This document shows positions 54,554-63,429 of a DNA stretch of 64,000 nt, piece after piece. The DNA is from Nitrobacter sp039808345 (GTDB lineage: Bacteria; Pseudomonadota; Alphaproteobacteria; Rhizobiales; Xanthobacteraceae), in the NCBI RefSeq assembly GCF_047824785.1, contig NZ_CP181167.1:558001-622000 (forward strand), given 5' to 3'. The position numbers and the translations under genes were made by a program. The notes under the pieces were generated by a model. The model had not been told where the DNA came from. It saw only the letters and a program-made list of their open reading frames with translations, and did not search any database. The number at the start of each line of letters is the position of its first letter. Within the stretch, counting starts at the first letter, position 1.

Positions 54554-54645
54554 CCGAGGATGGAATCCGGTTTGCGTGAGAAAGCGCGTCAAAACATAAA
54601 GATAAAGTCTCCTCACTGTTTCCATGAAACGGTGAAAGACGCTAG
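54554..54645. repeat. Family A repeat
   Basis: GGTTTGCGTGAGAAAGCGCG arm, then AAAACATAAAGATAAAGTCT and the stem TCACTGTTTC-CAT-GAAACGGTGA. Confidence 0.7.
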
Positions 54646-54930
54646 AACTGACCTTCCCTCACAACAAAGTAACCTTGATTTGTGAGGTTAAGATTGGGAT
54701 CACGTTGCCGGCTGCGCAAAGACCGCTACGGTCATATTGTCGCGCAGGTGGTCCGCGAAGCCGCACTTCCGGCCACGATTTTAATGACGCGGCACGGGGC
54801 CGCCGGTTATTATTGCGTCCGGCGGTCCCACCCTTGACGGCAAGGGCACCGTGGTCCGGGTCTGCCGCCCGCCTCTGGCTGCGGATGCGGTTGAGTTTTG
54901 CATTTGACCACGCGGCCATGTATCAATGCG

Positions 54931-55070
54931 CGCGTTTTCTGGCGCGAATCTGTTTCCGCTTCGCCTGAAACGCGCTAGAGCATTTCGCTTCTAAAGCGAA
55001 AATCCAGATTATTGTTTTGACGCGTTTTCTTCACGCGAACCGGTTTCCACCTCGCTCGAAAACGCTATAA
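54931..55070. repeat. Two abutting family A repeats
   Basis: First unit GCGTTTTCTGGCGCGAA with CCTGAAACGCGCTAG; second unit starts TAGAGCATTTCGCTT, stem TTTCGCTT-CTA-AAGCGAAA, then GCGTTTTCTTCACGCGAAC with CTCGAAAACGC, ending CTATAA. Confidence 0.8.
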
Positions 55071-55099
55071 ATGGGCCTCACCCGCCCGACAGCCCCTTT

Positions 55100-55189
55100 G
55101 GAGAGGTGGCAGAGTGGTCGAATGCACCGCACTCGAAATGCGGCATAGGTGCAAGCCTATCGGGGGTTCGAATCCCTCCCTCTCCGCCA
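55100..55189 (+). tRNA. tRNA-Ser(CGA)
   Basis: A 90-nt class II tRNA: acceptor GGAGAGG pairs with CCTCTCC, the anticodon stem CCGCA/TGCGG encloses CTCGAAA with anticodon CGA at 55134-55136, a long variable arm follows (ATAGGTGCAAGCCTAT), the T loop is GGGTTCGAATCCC, and the discriminator G is followed by a genomic CCA. It reads UCG serine codons. Serine tRNAs of this type are frequent integration sites; content changes to accessory genes immediately downstream. Confidence 0.97.
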
Positions 55190-55622
55190 TTAACTAATTG
55201 AAAACACTTTACTTTTCGATTTGAGAGCCGAAATTCCTTTTGATTTCAAAGGGGTTTAGCGGAGGCGACCGAACCTCAGAGACTGCCAAAACGCTGATTC
55301 CGGGTCTCTGAACGGCTTTCGTCTCAAACCATGCGAACCTCGGTCGATTTGGTTCGGTCGTAAAATACTACATGATTTCAATAACTTGCGCTTCCAGAAC
55401 CACGCCCGGGTTGTAACGGGTGCCGCCGCCAGCCATCCCGAACAGAGACACCCGAAGTGGACGTTTTCGAGCGTAATATAGCGAAGGCAGGCGGACAACG
55501 TCCATGAGAATCATCAGCAAGCAAGTGCGACCTCTCTCACCGCACATGACGGATGGCCGCCGGAGTTACCAGGCTCGTAGACACCGACAAGGAACATGAA
55601 AAGTCGACCCCGTGGCGAGAGG
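55190..55622. other. 433-base region after tRNA-Ser, possible island edge
   Basis: No intact integrase is present. A minus-strand reading from about 55450 ends in FGMAGGGTRYNPGVVLEA and a TAG at 55372, which may be the end of a broken gene, but no start or partner domain is seen. The first 60 bases after the tRNA are AT-rich. Confidence 0.4.
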
Positions 55623-55925
55623 CTATGGGCAGGCATCGCCCAGTTCAAGCTCGTAGGTCGTCTTGCCGACTCCCTGCGGCGGCACAGGTTTCAGATAGAT
55701 CGTCAAGTCACATTCCTGCGTCCTGACCTGCCACTCATGCGCCCCATCGGAACGGGTGCCGGTATTGGCGACATGCCCAATCGATGCTTGACGGAGCGCA
55801 TCCGCCACCGCCGCGCTGGACAGGATCTTGTTGATCTGTTCGGCGCTGTCGTAGAAGCCCGACAACGCCGCCTGCGCAGGTGCTGTGGCCAATACCAATG
55901 CGAGTGTGGTCAAGATGGATTTCAT
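55623..55925 (-). CDS. Small exported protein of unknown function
   Basis: The start MKSILTTLALVLATAPAQAA gives 100 aa with a clear signal peptide cut after AQA near residue 19. The mature 80 residues have a pair of cysteines (ECDLTIYLK and GDACP) that could form a disulphide in the periplasm. I do not recognise the family. It is the last gene of the minus-strand cluster, 48 bases after the 253-aa gene. The upstream-extended reading has an arginine-rich lead and was rejected. Confidence 0.7.
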   Translation of the reverse strand: MKSILTTLALVLATAPAQAALSGFYDSAEQINKILSSAAVADALRQASIGHVANTGTRSDGAHEWQVRTQECDLTIYLKPVPPQGVGKTTYELELGDACP

Positions 55926-55972
55926 GTTGCGTTTCCTTCGTGGTTCGTCGTTTCTGGTCCGTCGCGGCGGCC

Positions 55973-56734
55973 TCAATGGATCGTCCGGCCTCCATTCCTG
56001 ACGATCTTGAAACTCATGAAACGGTCGAGCAACGGCGTCTTGCGGTAGCTCAGCTTGTCAAATCCGCTGTACTTTTCGACGTCGGGATGACGCTCCATCA
56101 TCCCCAGCCAGGACAGCGGACGCACGAGGCGGGAGAGAAGGTAGTAACTGGCGTCCTCCACCGGGCTGTACCGATACCGAGTGACAAGATCGAGCGGCAG
56201 GCACCACCCGGCCAGTTCCGTCAGCGGCACCCAGTCATCGAGCCGGTTCTGGACCACGCCGAGGAAATGCACGAAGTCGGCCTCGTCATATTCGATGGGG
56301 AACCGCTCGTGACCCAGGAAATCGAAGCCGGTGAAGAAAGTATCGAACAGCTCGGCCTGTAACGCGCCGTAGTCGCCGATCATAGCCTTGCCCGCCTTCG
56401 TCAGCACCGCCTTGCCCTTGTAGTGCCTGATGAGCCGGGCACCCATCAGAAGCTCGTGCATGATGGCGAGCGGCAGGAAGTCCAACTCGTTCAGCACCTT
56501 GTTGAGCCGGTAGAGTTCCTCGGCCTCGTATTCGGGCCAGCGGAAGTCCTCAGCCGCCCATGTCACGAACTTGCGGTAGAACGCGCCCGACCTGGTGAGC
56601 GTGATGCCGTCATTATCGCGGGCGTACACCAGCGCCTTCATGGCGTTGATCGTCATCGGGCTTCCCGACAGGTCGGAAATGCCAAGGCTCTCGTTGAGGA
56701 AGATGATCGGGGCGATCCTCGACTGGCGGATCAT
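55973..56734 (-). CDS. Unidentified 253-aa protein, middle gene of the cluster
   Basis: The ATG at 56732-56734 overlaps the cytochrome stop by 4 bases, a strong case for coupled translation. The 253-aa product has no signal peptide or membrane span. It is rich in aromatic and charged residues, with GITLTRSGAFYRKFVTWAAE and KGKAVLTKAGKAMIGDYGAL, patterns that resemble winged-helix turns. I do not recognise the family. A cytoplasmic protein between two exported ones is odd. It may sense or regulate; that is only inference. Confidence 0.75.
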   Translation of the reverse strand: MIRQSRIAPIIFLNESLGISDLSGSPMTINAMKALVYARDNDGITLTRSGAFYRKFVTWAAEDFRWPEYEAEELYRLNKVLNELDFLPLAIMHELLMGARLIRHYKGKAVLTKAGKAMIGDYGALQAELFDTFFTGFDFLGHERFPIEYDEADFVHFLGVVQNRLDDWVPLTELAGWCLPLDLVTRYRYSPVEDASYYLLSRLVRPLSWLGMMERHPDVEKYSGFDKLSYRKTPLLDRFMSFKIVRNGGRTIH

Positions 56735-57057
56735 GGCTGGAACGCACCCTGTCGTTGCAGTGCCAGTAGATAGGCGACGACATCGGCCTTCTCGTGGTCG
56801 AACAGCCGGAAGGTCGTCATCGGGAAATGATCCTCCTGCATGAACCGGGCGAAATACGCCTCGTCGCGTCCCTCCCGCTTCACGATCTCCTCGAATGGGG
56901 GAGCCATGTCGGGATCGGGCGTGTCCGCCGGCTGCAGGTGACACATGCGGCACCACTCATCCACGATCCCGGCACCTCGGGAAGCGGCATCCTCTGCATA
57001 AGCACCAGCAGAGGTAGTCAGCGTCACGATGATACTTGCCAAGATTATTCTGCCCAT
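56731..57057 (-). CDS. Small c-type cytochrome
   Basis: The start MGRIILASIIVTLTTSAGAY gives 108 aa with a signal peptide cut near AYAED. The heme-binding motif CRMCH is at 36-40, and M75 in HFPMTTF is a possible sixth ligand. This is a class I cytochrome c, attached in the periplasm by the Ccm system. It is the first gene of the minus-strand cluster. Its partner oxidase or reductase is not nearby. The start is divergent from the nuclease, with 71 bases between. Confidence 0.88.
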   Translation of the reverse strand: MGRIILASIIVTLTTSAGAYAEDAASRGAGIVDEWCRMCHLQPADTPDPDMAPPFEEIVKREGRDEAYFARFMQEDHFPMTTFRLFDHEKADVVAYLLALQRQGAFQP

Positions 57058-57128
57058 TTCATGCTGTCTCTTTTTCTTGGATTGCCCCCAATCTTTCAAC
57101 CCGTACCGTTACATCGCACAATACCCTC

Positions 57129-57869
57129 ATGATGCCTCGTCTCGCACTGATTCCCCTGATTGCCACCATACTGTTTGCAAGCTCGGCTGTTGCTGCAACG
57201 GCCACGACAATAACAGGCGCCGCGAGAATTTCCGATGGTGACACCATCACGGTGAAGGGCACGAAGATCCGGTTGAACGGCATCGATGCGCCGGAGACCG
57301 ATCAGGTCTGCATCGACACCGCCGAAAAGACCTACGCCTGCGGGATCGCCGCGCGCGACGCGTTGGTCCGATTGGTTCATGACCGCATGGTTACCTGCAC
57401 GGGTAGTGAGACCGACCGCTATGACCGGCGCATCATGACCTGCTTTGTTGGCGAGATGGACATCAACGCAGCGATGGTAGCCGGAGGCTGGGCGCTCGCG
57501 TTCAGGCGCTACTCGGATATCTATGTTGGCGAGGAACAGATCGCGCGCACAAAGCAGGCAGGTCTGTGGTCCGGCGCATTCATTGCTCCGTGGGATTGGC
57601 GCCATCGTGGTCCGCAGACCGAGATTCTGGGCGCCTTGTCGGTGCCGATCATTGCGCAGCAGCATCTCCTGCCGCAACCGGTGGCGTCAGCAATTCCGAC
57701 AACTGGCTGCCAGATCAAGGGCAACATCAGCCGCAACGGCAACCGCATCTATCATGTGCCGGGCCAAAAGGACTACGACAAGACCAAGATCACCGAGGGC
57801 AAGGGCGAACGCTGGTTTTGCACGGAGGACGAAGCGCAGGCTGCCGGTTGGCGGCGGGCTCGGAACTAA
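57129..57869 (+). CDS. Exported thermonuclease-family protein
   Basis: The start MMPRLALIPLIATILFASSA gives 246 aa with a signal peptide cut near AVAAT. The staphylococcal-nuclease fold spans about 27-150: RLNGIDAPETDQ contains the catalytic arginine and glutamate, and DRYDRRIMTC the second arginine. A separate C-terminal segment (NRNGNRIYHVPGQKDYDKTK-like, about 205-246) resembles the short sunset-type domain seen after exported nucleases. It may degrade extracellular DNA. Its stop overlaps the end of the gene interrupted by the IS21 element, on the opposite strand. Confidence 0.88.
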   Translation: MMPRLALIPLIATILFASSAVAATATTITGAARISDGDTITVKGTKIRLNGIDAPETDQVCIDTAEKTYACGIAARDALVRLVHDRMVTCTGSETDRYDRRIMTCFVGEMDINAAMVAGGWALAFRRYSDIYVGEEQIARTKQAGLWSGAFIAPWDWRHRGPQTEILGALSVPIIAQQHLLPQPVASAIPTTGCQIKGNISRNGNRIYHVPGQKDYDKTKITEGKGERWFCTEDEAQAAGWRRARN

Positions 57870-57965
57870 CCCGTTCGAGAACCAACAGCACCGAATACAG
57901 CTTCCACCTGCTCCGCCCACGGCAGGTCTGCGACCGCGACCAGATCGCTGAGTGATAACGCCGGC
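57866..57965 (-). pseudogene. C-terminal part of a small gene split by the IS21 element
   Basis: Reading on the minus strand, this stretch codes for about 32 residues ending in AEQVEAVFGAVGSRTG and TAG (57866-57868). Its upstream part is cut by the IS21 end. The N-terminal part lies across the element at 60466-60520. Joined, the original gene would be about 50 codons. See the other half. Confidence 0.6.
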
Positions 57966-58037
57966 GTGTTGATTTCCACTGAGAGTTGACCCGGGATTTC
58001 CACCGAGAAGTGACCCGCCTTGATGATGTGTTCTGGG

Positions 58038-58832
58038 TCAGGTTGTCGTCAAGTTGCGCGCTTTCTCCTTTGCGGGTTTTGGCGGTTTCGCGGAACTGGT
58101 CTTGAAGCGGAAGCTGTCGTTTCCTGTCTCGACGATGTGGCATCGGTGGGTGAGCCGGTCGAGGAGAGCGGCGGTCATCTTGGCGTCGCCGAAGACGCTG
58201 GCCCATTCGCCGAAGCTCAGATTGGTCGTGATGACCACGCTCGTCCGCTCGTAGAGCTTGCTCAGCAGGTGGAAGAGCAAGGCGCCGCCCGAGGCGCTGA
58301 ACGGCAGGTAGCCGAGTTCGTCCAGGATGACGAGATCGGAGTGGCAGAGGCGCGCTGCGATCTGCCCGGCCTTGCCCTGAAGCTTCTCCTGTTCGAGGGC
58401 GTTGACGAGCTCGATGGTGGAGAAGAACCGGACGCGCTTACGATGATGCTCAATGGCCTGCACGCCGAGCGCGGTGGCGATATGCGTCTTGCCTGTACCG
58501 GGGCCGCCCACGAGGACGACGTTGTGAGCGTCTTCGAGGAACTCGCAGCGATGCAGCTGGCGCACGAGCGCCTCGTTGACCTCGCTGCTGGCGAAGTCGA
58601 AGCCGGTCAGGTCGCGGTAGGTTGGGAAGCGCGCCGCCTTGAGCTGGTAAGCCGTTGAGCGAACCTCCCTGTCAGCCGTCTCCGCCTTGAGGAGTTGCAA
58701 CAGGACCGGCAGCGCCGCCTCGAAGGCGGGAGAGCCTTGCTCGGTCAGCTCGGCGACGGCCTGGGCCATGCCGTGCATCTTGAGGCTGCGCAACATGATG
58801 ACGACGGCGCCGCTGGCGGGATTATGACGCAT
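58038..58832 (-). CDS. istB: IS21 helper ATPase IstB
   Basis: The 264-aa AAA+ helper protein begins MRHNPASGAVVIMLRSLKMH. Walker A is GGPGTGKT (about 105-112), Walker B is LVILDELGYLPF. IstB assists the IstA transposase in target choice and strand transfer. Its ATG overlaps the istA stop by 11 bases, the usual coupled arrangement. The reading frame is intact. Confidence 0.94.
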   Translation of the reverse strand: MRHNPASGAVVIMLRSLKMHGMAQAVAELTEQGSPAFEAALPVLLQLLKAETADREVRSTAYQLKAARFPTYRDLTGFDFASSEVNEALVRQLHRCEFLEDAHNVVLVGGPGTGKTHIATALGVQAIEHHRKRVRFFSTIELVNALEQEKLQGKAGQIAARLCHSDLVILDELGYLPFSASGGALLFHLLSKLYERTSVVITTNLSFGEWASVFGDAKMTAALLDRLTHRCHIVETGNDSFRFKTSSAKPPKPAKEKARNLTTT

Positions 58833-60352
58833 GGCGCGCCTCCCCAGTCTGACGCAGGGCGTCATATCGCTCGACGTCGGCCTGCGGCTCGCTCGTCAGC
58901 GTCAGGGCCTTGGGCGCCGGAACGGCAGGCGGGTCGAGCGGTTTGCCGTCCACCAGGCGGTGCAGCAGGTTCAGGATATGGGTCTTGGTGGGCGCGCCCG
59001 CCTCGATGGCCAGTTCGACGGCGGCGAGCACGGCCTGCTCGTCATGCTGCAGGACCAGGGCCAGGATCTCGACCATCTCCCGATCGCCGCCGGGCGTCTT
59101 GAGCAGGCGCTGTTGCAGGGAGCGGAACGCAGGCGGCAGTTCGGCGAAGGGGGCGCCGTTGCGCAGGGCTCCCGGCTTGCGCTGCAGGACGGCGAGGTAA
59201 TGCCGCCAGTCGTAGACCGTCGTGCTCTGACGGTTATGGGAGCGGGCGAAGACGCGTCGATGCTCGCAGATGACCCGCCCCTCTGCGACGACGGCGATCC
59301 GCTCGGGATAGACGCGCAGGCTGACGGGCCGGTTGGCGAAGGAAGCTGGCGCGCTGTAGCGATTGCGTTCCAGATGAACGAGGCAGGTCGGCGAGACGCG
59401 CTTGACGTATTCGACGAAGCCGTCGAAGGGCCGGGTCATCTCCATCAGGCGCGGGGCTTCTTCAGCCCATGCGTCGGCGATGGAGCCGGGCCGGACGCCA
59501 TGCGGAATCTCGGTCCAGAGCTCCCGGCATCGTCTCTCAAGCCAGTCGTTGAGCGCCGCCAACGATGCAAAGTTCGGCATGGGCTGCCAGAGCCGATGCC
59601 TGGCGTCCTGAACGTTCTTCTCGATCTGGCCTTTCTCCCAGCCTGATGCGGGATTGCAGAACTCGGCCTCGAACATGAAGTGGCTGACCATCGCCGAGAA
59701 GCGGGCGTTGACCTGGCGCTGCTTGCCCCGACCGACCTTGTCGACGGCGGTGCGCATGTTGTCGTAGATGCCCCGCTGCGGAACGCCGCCGAAGACCCGG
59801 AAGGCATGGTTGTGGGCGTCGAACAGCATCTCGTGGGTTTGCTGCGGATAGGCCCGCAAGGATGAAGGCGCGGCTGCAGGAGAGCTTGAAGTGGGCGACC
59901 TGCAGCTTGGTCCGCTCACCGCCGATGATCGCCCAGTCCTCCGACCAGTCGAACTGGAAGGCCTCGCCTGGCTGGAACGCCAGGGGCACGTAGGCGCCGC
60001 GACTGCTGGTCTGCTGCTCCCTCTGCCGGGCGGCCTTCCACTCGCGTGCGAACGCCGCCACGCGGTTGTAGGAGCCTTCATACCCGAGCGCGACCAGATC
60101 GGCGTGCAACTGCCGGATCGTCCGCTTCTGCTTGCGGGATCTGCCCGCCTCCAGCCGGAGCATGTGGGATAGCTTGTCGGCGTAAGGATCGAGCTTGCTT
60201 GCGCGCTCGGGGACGTTGAACCGGGGCTCCACGCTGTCCGCGCGCAGATACTTGCGGACCGTGTTCCTCGACAGACCTGTGCGCCGCGAGATCTCCCGGA
60301 TCGAGAAATGGTCCCGATGGCGCCAGCGCCGGATGACGCTCAATAACTCCAT
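58822..60352 (-). pseudogene. istA: IS21 transposase IstA, frameshifted
   Basis: The start MELLSVIRRWRHRDHFSIRE (ATG at 60352) encodes the helix-turn-helix (TGLSRNTVRKYLRADS) and the first part of the DDE domain (FQFDWSEDWAIIGGERTKLQ). At the segment CSRAFIL the frame changes. The continuing protein LRAYPQQTHEMLFDAHNHAF reads in the +1 frame to 58822. Removing one A at plus-strand 59858/59859 restores one 509-residue IstA. The shift could be a real mutation or a sequencing error. Downstream DDE parts (DNMRTAVDKVGRGK, GWEKGQIEKNVQD) are otherwise normal. Confidence 0.9.
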
Positions 60353-60465
60353 GCTGATCACTCCGTTCTCTCCCGCTCTCATCGCGGGGAAAAGGTTCCA
60401 ACATGGGTCAAATCTCGATGGAAAAACCTCAGCTTCCCGGGTCAACTCTCAGTGGAAATCAACAC

Positions 60466-60520
60466 TGGCGGCCTCGGTGCCAAGGTCCATGGCGGTCTGA
60501 TCGGCTTTCACGTCACTCAT
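60466..60520 (-). pseudogene. N-terminal part of a small gene split by the IS21 element
   Basis: The ATG (60518-60520) overlaps the TGA of the helicase by four bases, ATGA, a classic coupled start. The first 18 codons read MSDVKADQTAMDLGTEAA before the IS21 end. The remainder is at 57866-57965. The short product would be the third gene of the WYL-helicase operon. No family is recognised. Confidence 0.65.
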
Positions 60521-63429
60521 CGGTCATCTTCCCTGAAATTCCAGTTTTTCGTGTCACAATAAGCACGCATGTCACAGTTCTCGCACAGCCTGTCGGGCCG
60601 TGCGGCTATCCGGTAGTCCGCGCTTTCGATGCGGTGGACGATCTCGTCGAAGCGGGAAACCGTCTTGCCGATCGCCCGATCATCCTTGGTGAAGCTGACA
60701 TACGGATTCCCGTCCTGCTCACCGGTGTAGTAAAGATGCATCCGGCTGACCTTCTGGCCAGTCCGTTCCTCAATGAGGTGGGCATAGACCTCGAGCTGGC
60801 TCTGGTACCGGCGCAGCCGCTCGCGGTCCTTTTCCATGTCGGGCTTCTTCTCGGACTTGAAGTCCACGACCTCGACCGTGCCGCCGTCACCGCGGATCAG
60901 ATCGACATTGCCCTTGAGGATGTAGTCGTCCTTGACGAGCGAGATTTCGACTTCGGTCTCCTTGATCCGATCCCAGTTGCCGTTCTCGCGCTCGTAATAG
61001 CGGATGACATGCTTGCGCGCGGCCTCGAGCGTGCTCGGGGCCAGGAAGACGCGCTCCTTCTTCGACAGCATTGCGTAGTTGGTGGAAAACCATGCATCGA
61101 TGGCGTCGGGTGTGACCGTGTGCTCTTCGCCTCGCAGCACGGCCTTGTGGATGTCCTCGATGGTCTGGTGGACGAGGGTGCCGAACAGCATAGGGCTGAC
61201 GCGGATGGCGGCGAACTCCAACTCTTTGAAGAAGCGGTACTGCTCGGCGCAGTTCTCGAAGAGCGTGATGTGCGAAGTGAAGGAGTATTCGCGCTTGAGG
61301 TTGATCTCCTTCACCTTTTCTAAGGTGAACTGAGTCAGGTTGACCGTCCGCCAGTCCGGAAGGGCGCGGAAGACATCCCCGAAATACTTCGAAGGCGATT
61401 TGCCCAATCCCTTGCCGTCCCGCTCCTGCGCGGCCAGGACCAGCAAGTTCTGGGCCCGCGAAAACGCGGTATAGTAGAGGCGCCAGAAGTCGAAGTGCTT
61501 GATGCGCTCCAGGGGCTCGAACCGCGCTTTTGACAGGTAGCCGCCACCCTCGAGGATCTCGTCCAGATCCGTATGCTGCTTTCGCGGCACCGCCTCCAGC
61601 GAGCCGCACACCACCACTGGGAACTCGAGCCCCTTCGACTGGTGGATCGTCAGGAACGACACGCAGCCCTTCGGTGCGTATTCCGCCTCGTCCTCATATT
61701 CCCCGATGCCGCCTTCCTTGAGGAAGCGGAAGAACTGGTTGAACAGGTTCCGCAGGTCCCGTTCGAGATACTCGGGGTTCAAAACCGTAACGTAGTGAAG
61801 GTACTCGAACTTGGTGAGCAGCTTCGAGAACGTGGCAAGGTTGCGGGCGGCGCGCCCCTTGTCCACGCCTTGCATCGCCTCTTCATCCAGGAAGTGGGAG
61901 AACAGGGGAAATTGAAGGAGCTGATAGAACAGTCCCGAGAACGCATAGTCGGCGGTCTGTGTCAGCACCGCATGGCGTTTGGCGAGCGGTCGGGCCCACT
62001 CGAGCATACGGCTGTTTTCTGGCTTTCGCAGCTCGTCCGTGAATGCCCTGAAGCACTGGTGGTCGTAGTAATCCCAAATCGCCAGCTGGGCGCCCTCGGC
62101 CCACTGACGCACCTTTGGGAACTGCGGAAACAGGAAGATCAGCGCCCCGATCATCAAGCGGATCTCCTCCCGCTCAAAGAACATGTTGGAACGCGGTGAA
62201 TAGACGGGAACGCCATGGCCCTCGAGGAAGCGCGCGAGCTCGAGCACGCGGTCGTTCTTCACCGAGCGAAAGAGGAACGCGACCTGGTTCCAGTCGGACA
62301 ACCGCCCGGAGTCGCGCAACGCTGTCAGGAACGCGAGAACCTCCGCGTGCCAGTTCTCGTTCTCACCTTTCTCGTCCGATGCACCGAGCCTGACTGCGGC
62401 CGGGACTTCGGGAAAGCTGTCCTCCCGCGGAAGAATCTGCTTCGGGAAGCGGAACGTCTTGCCTTGCTCCTCCCAATCCAGCCGCTCCATCCACTCGTTG
62501 TAGAAGTCGATGATCCCTGGGTGGGAGCGATAGTTCACCGTCAACCGCACCTGCGTGCAGCTGTCTGGCGGGAAGAGCTGTGGAAACTCCAGGATGTTGC
62601 GAATTGTGGCACCGCGAAAGCGATAGAGGCCTTGGTCATCATCACCGACGACGCAGAGGTTGCTCCTTTCGCCGGCAAGAAGGAGTAGGATCTGTTCCTG
62701 GATCGTATTGGTGTCCTGATACTCGTCGACCATCAGGTACGTGATCTTGTCGCGCAGCTGAGCGAGCACGTCTGGATGCCGACGTAGGAGCTGCAAGGCC
62801 TCGTACTGGATGCCCGAGAAGTCCAGGCAATTGTTTTCGTCGAGAAGCTCTTGGTACTTCAGGAAACAACGAGCTAGCGCACGCACCTCGGGATCGGGGG
62901 CCTTCTCAAGAACACGGGGATCCAAGGCTTCTTCACTGACCTTGTTCAGCCACTTCATAAGCTGCTCCGACTGTGCCCACCGGCCGGTCTGATCATCCCC
63001 CATTACAAGTTGCGCGTCTGCAAGCTCCCGAAAATCATTGATCCTCTGATAAAGGAAGTATTGCTGATCGAACTGGTCAAAAAGCGTAAAGCTGCGCTTC
63101 AAACGGGTGAACTCTCGAAACTCTTCCAGCACGCGCAGGCAGATCGAGTGAAATGTACCAAGGTACATCTCATTCAGATTGAAGCGAATATCCAGTTCAG
63201 CGAGGCGATTTGAAACCCGAGTGGTGAGCTCTCGGGCCGCCTTGTCGGTGAATGTGACGACAAGGAGGCTCTCCGGGGCGACCTTCTTGGCAGTGATCAG
63301 GTGAACAATGCGTTCAACGAGTGTGAAGGTCTTGCCAGAGCCCGGGCCGGCGATGATTAGCACAGGCCCCTCCGACGCATTGATAGCGGCGAGTTGCTGT
63401 GGGTTTGCGCTGGAGCGGCTGTCTTTCAT
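60517..63429 (-). CDS. UvrD-type superfamily 1 helicase with RecB/Cas4-like nuclease domain
   Basis: The 970-aa protein has the SF1A helicase motifs in order: Walker A AGPGSGKTF at 27-35, motif Ia VTFTDKAARELTTRV, motif II LMVDEYQDTN, motif III VVGDDDQGLYRFRGA, motif V TIHQSKGLEFPVVVCG and VI TAFSRAQNLLVLAA. The C-terminal region from about 730 has a PD-(D/E)xK nuclease: EVVDFKSEKK holds the D and the ExK/K. Four cysteines fit an iron-sulphur cluster: one in LFENCAEQYRF and three in CENCDMRAYC at the end. This layout resembles AddA/RecB fused with a Cas4-type nuclease. It overlaps the WYL stop by one base and the next gene by four. It may repair or degrade invading DNA. Confidence 0.92.
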   Translation of the reverse strand: MKDSRSSANPQQLAAINASEGPVLIIAGPGSGKTFTLVERIVHLITAKKVAPESLLVVTFTDKAARELTTRVSNRLAELDIRFNLNEMYLGTFHSICLRVLEEFREFTRLKRSFTLFDQFDQQYFLYQRINDFRELADAQLVMGDDQTGRWAQSEQLMKWLNKVSEEALDPRVLEKAPDPEVRALARCFLKYQELLDENNCLDFSGIQYEALQLLRRHPDVLAQLRDKITYLMVDEYQDTNTIQEQILLLLAGERSNLCVVGDDDQGLYRFRGATIRNILEFPQLFPPDSCTQVRLTVNYRSHPGIIDFYNEWMERLDWEEQGKTFRFPKQILPREDSFPEVPAAVRLGASDEKGENENWHAEVLAFLTALRDSGRLSDWNQVAFLFRSVKNDRVLELARFLEGHGVPVYSPRSNMFFEREEIRLMIGALIFLFPQFPKVRQWAEGAQLAIWDYYDHQCFRAFTDELRKPENSRMLEWARPLAKRHAVLTQTADYAFSGLFYQLLQFPLFSHFLDEEAMQGVDKGRAARNLATFSKLLTKFEYLHYVTVLNPEYLERDLRNLFNQFFRFLKEGGIGEYEDEAEYAPKGCVSFLTIHQSKGLEFPVVVCGSLEAVPRKQHTDLDEILEGGGYLSKARFEPLERIKHFDFWRLYYTAFSRAQNLLVLAAQERDGKGLGKSPSKYFGDVFRALPDWRTVNLTQFTLEKVKEINLKREYSFTSHITLFENCAEQYRFFKELEFAAIRVSPMLFGTLVHQTIEDIHKAVLRGEEHTVTPDAIDAWFSTNYAMLSKKERVFLAPSTLEAARKHVIRYYERENGNWDRIKETEVEISLVKDDYILKGNVDLIRGDGGTVEVVDFKSEKKPDMEKDRERLRRYQSQLEVYAHLIEERTGQKVSRMHLYYTGEQDGNPYVSFTKDDRAIGKTVSRFDEIVHRIESADYRIAARPDRLCENCDMRAYCDTKNWNFREDDR

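Larger units (their letters stand above)
54450..55099. other. 650-base intergenic region upstream of tRNA-Ser
   Basis: It holds family C (54458-54553) and family A copies (54554-54645, 54931-54978 and 54975-55070). The stretch 54650-54930 has no convincing gene. No promoter could be fixed for the tRNA. Confidence 0.6.
57966..60465 (-). mobile_element. IS21-family insertion sequence
   Basis: A 2.5 kb element with istA and istB on the minus strand. The ends are an inverted repeat of at least 30 bases, TGTTGATTTCCACTGAGAG onward, at 57966-57996 and 60435-60465. A partial second copy (ATTTCCACCGAGAAGTGACC, 57995-) is seen inside the left end, as is common in IS21 ends. Flanks CGCCGG and CGCCAG (minus-strand sense) resemble a diverged target duplication. 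The istA gene has a frameshift, so this copy is probably inactive. It interrupts a small gene of the WYL-helicase operon. Confidence 0.9.

Noticed and set aside
55256..55498. An 80-codon minus-strand frame after the tRNA, considered as an integrase remnant
   Set aside because: It shows no tyrosine-recombinase motif; no evidence beyond its position.
58831..59646. A plus-strand frame of 271 codons inside the IS21 element
   Set aside because: Antisense to istA, with no domain.
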